From Bacillota bacterium (GTDB taxonomy: Bacteria > Bacillota > Clostridia > Christensenellales > Aristaeellaceae), in NCBI GenBank assembly GCA_023402355.1, contig JAEXCG010000167.1, positions 1-16,767 on the forward strand: DNA of 16,767 nucleotides. The letters are read 5' to 3'. The position numbers and the translations under genes were made by a program. Positions 7,172-12,540 of the stretch are shown here, one piece after another (the first letter of the stretch is position 1; each line of letters starts with the position of its first letter). The notes below the pieces were generated by a model. It did not search any database, was not told the origin of the DNA, and was given only the letters and a program-made list of their open reading frames with translations.

Positions 7172-9024
7172 TCGGCTGCGTGCTGGCCGGACGCTATCGG
7201 ATCGACTCGCTCATCGGCAAAGGCGGCATGGCGATCGTATACCGCGCGGAGGACCTGCGGACCCACCGGATCGTGGCGGTCAAGGTGCTGCGCGAGGAAT
7301 ACAGCAGCGACGAGGAGTTCCTGCGGCGTTTTGACCGCGAGGCGCAGGTCTACGCGAAGACGTCCTCGCACCCGAACATCGTCAACATGCTGGACCTCGG
7401 CTCCGATGGGGATACGCATTTTCTGGTCATGGAGTACGTGAGTGGCAAGACGCTCAAGGAGCTCATCAAGGAACACGGCAAGCTGCGCCCCGAGTGGGCG
7501 GTTCACCTGACGCTGCAAATTCTGGCCGCGCTCGGGCACGCGCACGAGCAGCACGTCATTCATCGGGATATCAAGCCGCAGAACATGATGCTGGACGAGG
7601 ACGGGCGCATCAAGGTAGGCGATTTCGGCATCGCCAAGATGACCGATTCCGCGACGATGACCATCGCGGACGGAAACGTGATGGGCTCCGTCCACTACTT
7701 CTCGCCCGAACAGGCGAAGGGTCTGCCCGTTTCGGAGACGAGTGACCTGTATTCCGTCGGGGTGATGCTCTACGAGATGCTGACGGGCCACGTACCCTTT
7801 GAAGGGGATACGCCGGTCAGCGTCGCGATGAAGCACCTGACGGAGCTTCCCAAGCCCGTTTCGCAGGAGGCGAACGTCTCCCCGGCGCTGGAGCAGGTGC
7901 TGAACAAGGCGCTGTGCAAGCAGGCCGATCAGCGCTACCAGTCGGCGGACGCGATGGCGCGGGATTTGCGGCGGGCGATGCGCCATCCCGAGGGCGGCTT
8001 TGTAAACATGCGGCCCGCCTCGGAACCGGGCGCGCAGACGCGCCGGCACCATCAGATGCAGCGCCAGATCCGTCAGAGCCTGCGAAAGCGCAAGGCGCTG
8101 ACCATCACGCTCACCTGCCTTTTGAGCCTGACGCTGCTCTCCGGGCTCGCGTACACGGGGTTTATCATCTACGATCGGACCGTTCGCCATGTCACGATGC
8201 CGGATCTGATGGGGCTGGACGAGGAATCGGCCGTCAAGATACTCGACCGCGCCGGCGTGACGCCGATCGTCTCCCGCAGGTACAGCGAAAACCCGGTGGG
8301 TGTCGTGCTGGAACAGACGCCCGGGAGCGGCGAAAGCCTGCTGCGCGGCGACGCCGTCTACATCACGGTCAGCAACGGCACCAACACGCTTACGGTGCCG
8401 GACCTTTTCGGCCTGACGGCGGAGGACGCCGAGTATGCGGTCGGTCAGGCGGGGCTGACGCTCGGCGACGTCACGGTGGAGATTTCAGAGGCCATGGCGG
8501 GGACGGTCTTTTCGCAGGAACCGCCCGCAGGAAAGGTCGTGGACAAGGACGCAGTGGTCGACCTGCGCGTCAGCGGCGGCCTGGTCATCATCCCCGATCT
8601 CTCCGGAAAGCGGCTGGAGGAGAGCGAGGCGGAGCTGCAAAACCTCGGCCTGCCCCTCGGCAACGTGACGACGCAGCCGGTGGACAACGCGAAACAGGAC
8701 GGCGCGGTGCTCTCACAGAACCCGAGCAAGTTCGAGCGCGTGTTCCCGGATACGGAGGTCGACCTGATCGTAGGTCAGCTCGACAAGCGGAAGTACAGCG
8801 CCACGGTCGCAATCACCGTGACGGTGCCCCAAAACGGCGCGCATGTGCGCGTGGCGCTGGTCGAGCCCGGCGGCACGGAGCGGGACCAGTATGCGGCTAT
8901 GCTGACGCAGGCCGGAGAGAACGCCTTTTCCATCACGCTGCGCAGCGAGTATGCCGGACGCATGGCGTATCGTCTGTACATCGACGACCAGTTCGTAAGC
9001 GAGACGGAGGTCACATTGCAATGA
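7168..9024 (+). CDS. prkC: PASTA-domain Ser/Thr protein kinase PrkC/Stk
   Basis: This is a membrane receptor kinase whose outer PASTA repeats bind peptidoglycan fragments. In Bacillus the family controls spore germination in response to muropeptides, as well as wall metabolism. The 618-residue protein has a cytoplasmic kinase domain (about 10-270): glycine loop GKGGMAIVY, Lys39, the catalytic loop HRDIKPQN with Asp134, DFG at 152-154, and a Thr/Ser-bearing activation loop ending SPEQAKG. After a basic linker comes one transmembrane helix (about 310-334). Three extracellular PASTA repeats begin near Pro345, Pro411 and Pro476. A beta-rich C-terminal domain (about 545-618) follows, as in other Bacillota homologues. 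The start overlaps the prpC stop. Confidence 0.97.
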   Translation: MIGCVLAGRYRIDSLIGKGGMAIVYRAEDLRTHRIVAVKVLREEYSSDEEFLRRFDREAQVYAKTSSHPNIVNMLDLGSDGDTHFLVMEYVSGKTLKELIKEHGKLRPEWAVHLTLQILAALGHAHEQHVIHRDIKPQNMMLDEDGRIKVGDFGIAKMTDSATMTIADGNVMGSVHYFSPEQAKGLPVSETSDLYSVGVMLYEMLTGHVPFEGDTPVSVAMKHLTELPKPVSQEANVSPALEQVLNKALCKQADQRYQSADAMARDLRRAMRHPEGGFVNMRPASEPGAQTRRHHQMQRQIRQSLRKRKALTITLTCLLSLTLLSGLAYTGFIIYDRTVRHVTMPDLMGLDEESAVKILDRAGVTPIVSRRYSENPVGVVLEQTPGSGESLLRGDAVYITVSNGTNTLTVPDLFGLTAEDAEYAVGQAGLTLGDVTVEISEAMAGTVFSQEPPAGKVVDKDAVVDLRVSGGLVIIPDLSGKRLEESEAELQNLGLPLGNVTTQPVDNAKQDGAVLSQNPSKFERVFPDTEVDLIVGQLDKRKYSATVAITVTVPQNGAHVRVALVEPGGTERDQYAAMLTQAGENAFSITLRSEYAGRMAYRLYIDDQFVSETEVTLQ

Positions 9025-9080
9025 CGACCCAAGCGGCGATCAGAAGCCGGACGACGAAAGGGAAGGGACTGCCTGCATGA
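9021..9080 (+). CDS. Putative 19-codon ORF bridging prkC and rsgA
   Basis: This small ORF starts with an ATG overlapping the prkC stop (ATGA at 9021-9024) and ends with a TGA overlapping the rsgA start (ATGA at 9077-9080). It fills the 52-base gap exactly. GGAGGT at 9006-9011, inside the end of prkC, could serve as its Shine-Dalgarno at a 9-base spacing. The predicted peptide, MTTQAAIRSRTTKGKGLPA, is basic and matches nothing I know. Its likeliest job, if translated, is to couple translation of rsgA to prkC. rsgA also has its own weaker GGGAAGGG site nearby, so the arrangement may be chance. Confidence 0.35.
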   Translation: MTTQAAIRSRTTKGKGLPA

Positions 9081-9955
9081 CGGGACGCATTGTCCGCGGG
9101 ATCGGCGGCCTGTATACGGTTCGAGAGGACGAAAGCGAAAAGGAATTTGTGCTCAGGGCGCGCGGTAAGCTGCGCAGGCAGCACATGACGCCGATGGTGG
9201 GCGATCGGGTGGCCTTCAGCCCCGGCAGCGGCGAGATACACGGCTGGCTGGAGGAGATCCTGCCACGGGCGACCAGCTGCGTGCGGCCGCCTGTGGCCAA
9301 CGTCGACGTTCTGGCGCTGGTGGTCGCGCCGGTGCCGCAGCCGGACCTGCTGCTCATCGACCGGATGATCGTCTGCGCGCGCCGCGTCGGCATTCAGCCG
9401 CTGCTTTGCGTAAATAAATGCGATCTGGAGGCCGATCTGGACGAAGCCTGCCGTGCGGCCTATGAGCGCGCGCGGGTCCCCGTCTTTACCGTGAGCGCCC
9501 ATGAAAAGCGCGGGCTTGACGCGCTGAAAGCGTATCTTGCGGGCAAGACCGTGTGCTTCGCCGGGCAGTCGGCCGTGGGAAAGAGCTCGCTGCTGAACGC
9601 CCTGCTGAACCTGTCGCTCCCCACGGGGGATGTCAGCCGCAAGACCGATCGCGGGCGGCATACGACGCGCCACGCGGAGCTCATCTTTGCCGGGGATTTT
9701 CAGGTGATGGATACGCCGGGCTTCAGCCTCCTAGGGTTTGAGGAGGGCTTTGAGCCGGAGGAGCTGGCGGCGTACTATCCGGAATTTGAACCGTACGAGG
9801 GCGAATGCCGCTTTGCGCCCTGCCTGCACGACCGCGAGCCCGGATGCGCCGTGCGCGACGCGGTGCGGCAGGAAAAAATATCGACGGAACGCTGGGAGCG
9901 GTACTGCACGCTGCTCGGTGAGCTGCGCGAACTGTGGAGGAATCGGTATGATTAA
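9077..9955 (+). CDS. rsgA: Ribosome small-subunit-dependent GTPase A
   Basis: RsgA (YjeQ/CpgA) is a circularly permuted GTPase that binds late 30S precursors and helps release assembly factors. The 292-residue protein has an N-terminal OB-fold (about 1-65) and then the G motifs in permuted order: VNKCD (G4), GQSAVGKSS (Walker A, 163-171), the TDRGRHTTRH switch and DTPGFS (G3). The C-terminal zinc site has Cys244, Cys249, His251 and Cys257. ATG 9077 follows GGGAAGGG by about nine bases. In Bacillus, PrkC phosphorylates this GTPase, which fits its place after the kinase gene. The gene overlaps rpe by eight bases. Confidence 0.97.
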   Translation: MTGRIVRGIGGLYTVREDESEKEFVLRARGKLRRQHMTPMVGDRVAFSPGSGEIHGWLEEILPRATSCVRPPVANVDVLALVVAPVPQPDLLLIDRMIVCARRVGIQPLLCVNKCDLEADLDEACRAAYERARVPVFTVSAHEKRGLDALKAYLAGKTVCFAGQSAVGKSSLLNALLNLSLPTGDVSRKTDRGRHTTRHAELIFAGDFQVMDTPGFSLLGFEEGFEPEELAAYYPEFEPYEGECRFAPCLHDREPGCAVRDAVRQEKISTERWERYCTLLGELRELWRNRYD

Positions 9956-10613
9956 GTTTTCGCCATCTATTCTGGCCTGCGATTACATGAACATGGGCAA
10001 GGATATCGACCGGATGGAACAGGCCGGCGCCGACTGGCTGCACCTGGACATCATGGACGGCCTGTTCGTGCCCAACATCAGCTTTGGCCCCGCAATCGTC
10101 TCCGCGGTGGACATGCAGAGCAACCTGCCGCTGGATGTGCACCTCATGATCGTCGATCCGGACCGCTACATCGACGCCTTCGCCAAGGCGGGCGCCGACT
10201 ATCTAACGATCCATGCGGAGGCGGTGAAGGATTTGAGCCAGACGTTGGACCGCATCCACGCCGCCGGCATGAAAGCCGGCGTTTCGCTCAAGCCCGCGAC
10301 CGATCCCGCCGTGCTGGAGGGCTGCCTATCAAAGATAGACCTCGTGCTCGTCATGACGGTGGAGCCGGGATTCGGCGGTCAAAAGCTCATTCCGGAAACG
10401 CTTGAAAAGGTCAAAACGGTCGCTCGGATGCTGAACGGCGTGAACGGCGACGCTTTGATCGAGGTGGACGGCGGCATTACGATGGACAACGCCATGCAGG
10501 CGGTTCAGGCGGGCGCGCGGGTCCTGGTGATGGGCACGGCGCTCTTTAACAGCGCAAACCCGGGCAACATCATGTCGATGCTCCGCGCCGCGAGCGAGGG
10601 CGCCGAAAGATGA
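9948..10613 (+). CDS. rpe: Ribulose-phosphate 3-epimerase
   Basis: Rpe interconverts ribulose 5-phosphate and xylulose 5-phosphate in the pentose phosphate pathway. The 221-residue TIM barrel shows SPSILACD at 5-12, HLDIMDGLFVPN (metal ligands His32 and Asp34), DVHLM, VMTVEPGFGGQ, EVDGGI and the phosphate-binding GTALF. ATG 9948 is fixed by GGAGG at 9936-9940 and by the conserved MIKFSPSILA start, although the frame stays open further upstream inside rsgA. The gene overlaps rsgA by eight bases and thiN by ATGA. Confidence 0.97.
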   Translation: MIKFSPSILACDYMNMGKDIDRMEQAGADWLHLDIMDGLFVPNISFGPAIVSAVDMQSNLPLDVHLMIVDPDRYIDAFAKAGADYLTIHAEAVKDLSQTLDRIHAAGMKAGVSLKPATDPAVLEGCLSKIDLVLVMTVEPGFGGQKLIPETLEKVKTVARMLNGVNGDALIEVDGGITMDNAMQAVQAGARVLVMGTALFNSANPGNIMSMLRAASEGAER

Positions 10614-11239
10614 ATGCGCTGATCGTACTGGGGGGACAGATGCCCTCTCCCGGCCTTTTGCGGGCGCTGGCGGAGAACGCATCGCTCATCTTATGCGCAG
10701 ATTCCGGGCTGGAGGCGGCGCTCGCGGACGGCATACGCCCCGACGCGGTCGTCGGGGATATGGACAGCGTGCCAGAGCAGACGCTGCGTCGCTTTGCTTC
10801 CGATGACGGAAAGGTGCTGCGGCTTCCCTGCGAGAAGGACGATACGGACGGCGTGGCGGTGCTCGATTACGCCATCGAGCGCGGCGCGAAGCAAATCACG
10901 CTGACCGGCGCGCTGGGCGGAAGGATCGACCACGCGCTGGCCAACTGCATGCTGCTCGTGCGCGCCGCGAACCGCGGTGTCTTTGCCTGCATTGAAGAAG
11001 ACGGACAGCATATCGAGCTGCTGCGCGGCTGCCGGGAGATCGCGGGGGAGAAAGGCCGGACCTTTTCGCTGCTATCGCTGGGAGCGGCGCACGTGGCTTC
11101 GCTGGAAGGCGCGCATTACCCGCTTCACGACTATGCGATGACCAGCGATTACCCGATCGGCGTCAGCAATCTTTTCGAGAGCTCCACCATTCGCGTCGAG
11201 GTGGACGCGGGCGACGTACTCTTCATTCAAATCAAGTAA
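10610..11239 (+). CDS. thiN: Thiamine pyrophosphokinase
   Basis: ThiN transfers pyrophosphate from ATP to thiamine to form the cofactor thiamine diphosphate. The 209-residue protein has the family motifs CADSGLEAA, VGDMDSV, CEKDDTD and GALGGRIDH in the N-terminal catalytic half, and the thiamine-binding C-terminal half with PIGVSN. ATG 10610 overlaps the rpe stop (ATGA). It is the last gene of the operon, and no classical terminator follows its stop. The next 80 bases hold an inverted repeat and a sigma-E-like promoter instead. Confidence 0.95.
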   Translation: MNALIVLGGQMPSPGLLRALAENASLILCADSGLEAALADGIRPDAVVGDMDSVPEQTLRRFASDDGKVLRLPCEKDDTDGVAVLDYAIERGAKQITLTGALGGRIDHALANCMLLVRAANRGVFACIEEDGQHIELLRGCREIAGEKGRTFSLLSLGAAHVASLEGAHYPLHDYAMTSDYPIGVSNLFESSTIRVEVDAGDVLFIQIK

Positions 11240-11272
11240 GCCGGAATGCCAACGAAAAAAGCCGCGTGTTTC

Positions 11273-11302
11273 GCATCATTTTGGTCTTCTCCCGCATAGA
11301 GT
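11273..11302 (+). promoter_or_regulatory. Possible sigma-E-type sporulation promoter
   Basis: GCATCAT at 11273-11279 and CATAGAGT at 11295-11302 are 15 bases apart. They resemble the mother-cell sigma-E consensus (KMATAWW, 14-15 bases, CATACAHT) at 6 of 7 and 6 of 8 positions. Transcription would start near 11309, about 18 bases before the membrane-protein ATG. In B. subtilis spoVM is a sigma-E gene, which supports the idea. The match is imperfect and could arise by chance. Confidence 0.4.
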
Positions 11303-11318
11303 GTGGTAAAAGCGGGGG
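11289..11318 (+). promoter_or_regulatory. Hairpin that would mask the ribosome binding site of the small membrane-protein gene
   Basis: CTCCCGC at 11289-11295 can pair with GCGGGGG at 11312-11318 over seven base pairs, one of them G-U, with a 16-base loop. The right side is the G-rich Shine-Dalgarno for ATG 11327. The hairpin can form only in RNA that begins upstream of about 11289. Transcripts from the sigma-E-like promoter would be free of it. Function is inferred from pairing alone. Confidence 0.4.
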
Positions 11319-11326
11319 TGATGGCC

Positions 11327-11524
11327 ATGGGCAGATGCAGGGGAACACGCGGCTTTTCGCCGCCTTGCGGCGGCAATCCACGGCGCAGCCAGGCGCTGAT
11401 TGGAATTTTTCTGATGCTGATCGGACTTTTTCTCATCTTCCTGTGCATTCCCTTTCAAATCTGGATCGCGCTCTTCGGCGCGGCGCTGATCCTGCTGGGG
11501 TATTTTTTAATCCGTACTCCCTGA
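11327..11524 (+). CDS. Small two-helix membrane protein, unknown function
   Basis: The predicted 65-residue protein has a polar, Gly/Arg/Cys/Pro-rich N-terminus (about 1-22). Two hydrophobic helices follow, at about 23-41 and 44-62, separated by the short turn CIPFQ and ending IRTP. GGGGG at 11314-11318 lies eight bases before ATG 11327. ATG 11321 and GTG 11303 are in-frame alternatives. I do not recognise a named family. The position, between thiN and spoVM and behind a sigma-E-like promoter, suggests a sporulation membrane protein made with SpoVM, but that is inference. Strongly biased hydrophobic composition in one frame argues that it is real. Confidence 0.65.
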   Translation: MGRCRGTRGFSPPCGGNPRRSQALIGIFLMLIGLFLIFLCIPFQIWIALFGAALILLGYFLIRTP

Positions 11525-11584
11525 AAAGCGCGAAGGGAACGGAGGAAAGAGCGGTCTGTGAAGCATTGAAAGGGGGAAAAGCTC

Positions 11585-11656
11585 ATGCGCATTCGGATGG
11601 TTTGCCTGCGCGCGCCTCGTTTTTTGCGGGGTTTCCTGCGCCTCTTCGCACGCTAA
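11585..11656 (+). CDS. spoVM: SpoVM-like stage V sporulation micro-protein (23 residues)
   Basis: SpoVM is a tiny amphipathic helix made in the mother cell. It inserts into the convex forespore membrane and anchors the coat ATPase SpoIVA there. The predicted peptide begins MRIRMVCL and contains PRFLRGFLRLF. This lines up with PKFLGGIVRAM of B. subtilis SpoVM: Pro, Phe, Leu, Gly and Arg are identical and basic or hydrophobic residues fill the other positions. The Pro (11 here, 9 in Bacillus) is a residue important for SpoVM localisation. AAAGGGGG at 11569-11576 is eight bases before the ATG. The locus, after thiN and convergent with rpmB, is the same as in Bacillus. The peptide is shorter at the C-terminus than the 26-residue Bacillus form. 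Confidence 0.85.
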   Translation: MRIRMVCLRAPRFLRGFLRLFAR

Positions 11657-11667
11657 GCGGAGACGAA

Positions 11668-11700
11668 AAAAACGTGATCCACAGCATGGATCACGTTTTT
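11668..11700. terminator. Bidirectional rho-independent terminator between spoVM and rpmB
   Basis: ACGTGATCCA (11672-11681) pairs with TGGATCACGT (11687-11696) around the five-base loop CAGCA. The stem is flanked by an A-run on the left and a T-run on the right. It reads as stem plus U-tract on both strands, so it can end spoVM transcripts on the plus strand and rpmB transcripts on the minus strand. Confidence 0.9.
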
Positions 11701-11716
11701 AATCGCTCAAGAGAGA

Positions 11717-11908
11717 TTACAGCGCGCGCTGGACTTTGCCGCTGCGCAGGCAACGCGTGCACACGTTCATGTGGCAGACGCTTCCATCGACAACCACGCG
11801 GACGCGCTGCGTGTTCGGCGCCCAGCTACGACGGGTCTTGCGATTGGAGTGGCTGACGTTGTTGCCGGACATGACGCCCTTGGCGCAAACCTCACAAAAC
11901 TTTCCCAT
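11717..11908 (-). CDS. rpmB: 50S ribosomal protein L28
   Basis: L28 is a small protein of the large ribosomal subunit. The 63-residue protein has the family start MGKFCEVCAKG and SHSNRKTRRSW, followed by VCTRCLRSGKV. The two pairs, FCEVC and CTRC, make it the zinc-binding (C+) form of L28. An ideal AAGGAGG precedes the start on the minus strand (about 11915-11921). It is the only clear minus-strand gene and has its own promoter. The reversed orientation between spoVM and asp23 is the same as in Bacillus. Confidence 0.97.
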   Translation of the reverse strand: MGKFCEVCAKGVMSGNNVSHSNRKTRRSWAPNTQRVRVVVDGSVCHMNVCTRCLRSGKVQRAL

Positions 11909-11953
11909 AAGTCACACCTCCTTCTGGAGCGGAAACAGTCATATAACAGAATT

Positions 11954-11982
11954 ATTCTATCATCTTTTCGGGATTTTGACAA
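11954..11982 (-). promoter_or_regulatory. Sigma-A promoter of rpmB
   Basis: On the minus strand TTGTCA (11982-11977) and TAGAAT (11959-11954) are separated by 17 bases. The start point would be near 11947, about 39 bases before the rpmB ATG. Confidence 0.85.
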
Positions 11983-12072
11983 GTACTTTTTAAAACTCGA
12001 AGAAAAAAACATCTCACAATCCCTGAATAAGCCCGGGCAGCATGACCATATTATATTTTTAAAGGAATATTC

Positions 12073-12101
12073 TTGCGCCTTTGGGATAAATCCTGTATAC
12101 T
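12073..12101 (+). promoter_or_regulatory. Sigma-A promoter of asp23-fakA(-recG)
   Basis: TTGCGC at 12073-12078 and TATACT at 12096-12101 are 17 bases apart, just ahead of the asp23 leader. Transcription would start near 12108. It is divergent from the rpmB promoter, about 90 bases away. The rest of the gap is AT-richer than the genes and holds nothing else I can name. Confidence 0.8.
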
Positions 12102-12122
12102 GTAAGTTGATCCAATGAGACC

Positions 12123-12137
12123 GGGTCCGTTTGACCC
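12123..12137 (+). promoter_or_regulatory. Small leader hairpin upstream of asp23
   Basis: GGGTC (12123-12127) can pair with GACCC (12133-12137) around a five-base loop. It lies between the predicted start point and the AAGGAGG at 12144-12150. It leaves the ribosome binding site free, so it may stabilise the 5' end of the mRNA or be incidental. Confidence 0.3.
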
Positions 12138-12157
12138 TTGTGCAAGGAGGGTTTCTC

Positions 12158-12508
12158 ATGGAATGTAAGATCAAAAATGATCTGGGTACGATTTCAATCA
12201 GCGAGGATGTCATGCTGAAGGTGGCGGGCTATGCTGCCCTGGAATGCTACGGCATCGTCGCGATGTCATCAAAACGTGCCAAAGATGGGTTCGTGGAATG
12301 GCTTGGGCGCGAAAACCTGACGAAGGGCGTGCAGATTCGCGTCGAGGAAAATGTCATCGACGTAGACCTGTTCATCATCGTGGAGTACGGCATCTCGATT
12401 GCGGAGGTCTGCAACGCGATCACGGAAACCGTGCGCTACAAGATGGAGAGCATGACCGGCGCCAAGGTGCGGTGCATCAATATCACGGTTGAAGGCATTC
12501 GCGTCTGA
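12158..12508 (+). CDS. Asp23/Gls24 family envelope stress protein (YloU)
   Basis: Members of this family are small cytoplasmic or membrane-associated proteins linked to envelope stress. The exact role of YloU is not known. The 116-residue protein is a single Asp23 domain: a GTISISEDVMLKVAGYAALECYGIVAM start, then alternating strands (VDVDLFIIVEYG type), an AITETVRYKMESMTG helix and a final VRCINITVEGIRV strand. ATG 12158 is chosen because AAGGAGG at 12144-12150 sits seven bases upstream. A nine-residue extension to 12131 would overlap that site. It heads a unit with fakA 32 bases downstream, the arrangement seen across Bacillota. Confidence 0.92.
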   Translation: MECKIKNDLGTISISEDVMLKVAGYAALECYGIVAMSSKRAKDGFVEWLGRENLTKGVQIRVEENVIDVDLFIIVEYGISIAEVCNAITETVRYKMESMTGAKVRCINITVEGIRV

Positions 12509-12540
12509 GCGGCCTTTGATACGAACTGGAGGCGGAAAAC

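Larger units (their letters stand above)
11257..11357 (+). repeat. Long-range 14-bp perfect inverted repeat downstream of thiN
   Basis: AAAAGCCGCGTGTT at 11257-11270 is the exact reverse complement of AACACGCGGCTTTT at 11344-11357. The stem extends inward through a second block, GCATC at 11273-11277 with GATGC at 11334-11338. The left arm lies in the gap after thiN and the right arm lies inside the N-terminal codons of the small membrane-protein gene. RNA reading through from thiN could fold both arms together. RNA starting at the sigma-E-like promoter would lack the left arm. The right arm is not followed by a real U-tract, so I do not call it an ordinary terminator. Confidence 0.7.

Noticed and set aside
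8758..9024. C-terminal beta-rich domain of PrkC as a novel fusion
   Set aside because: PASTA kinases of Bacillota commonly carry such a domain after the last repeat, so it is not unusual.
11266..11856. 196-codon frame across 11240-11860
   Set aside because: It crosses the small membrane-protein gene, spoVM, the terminator and antisense rpmB in another frame. The shorter genes explain the region better.
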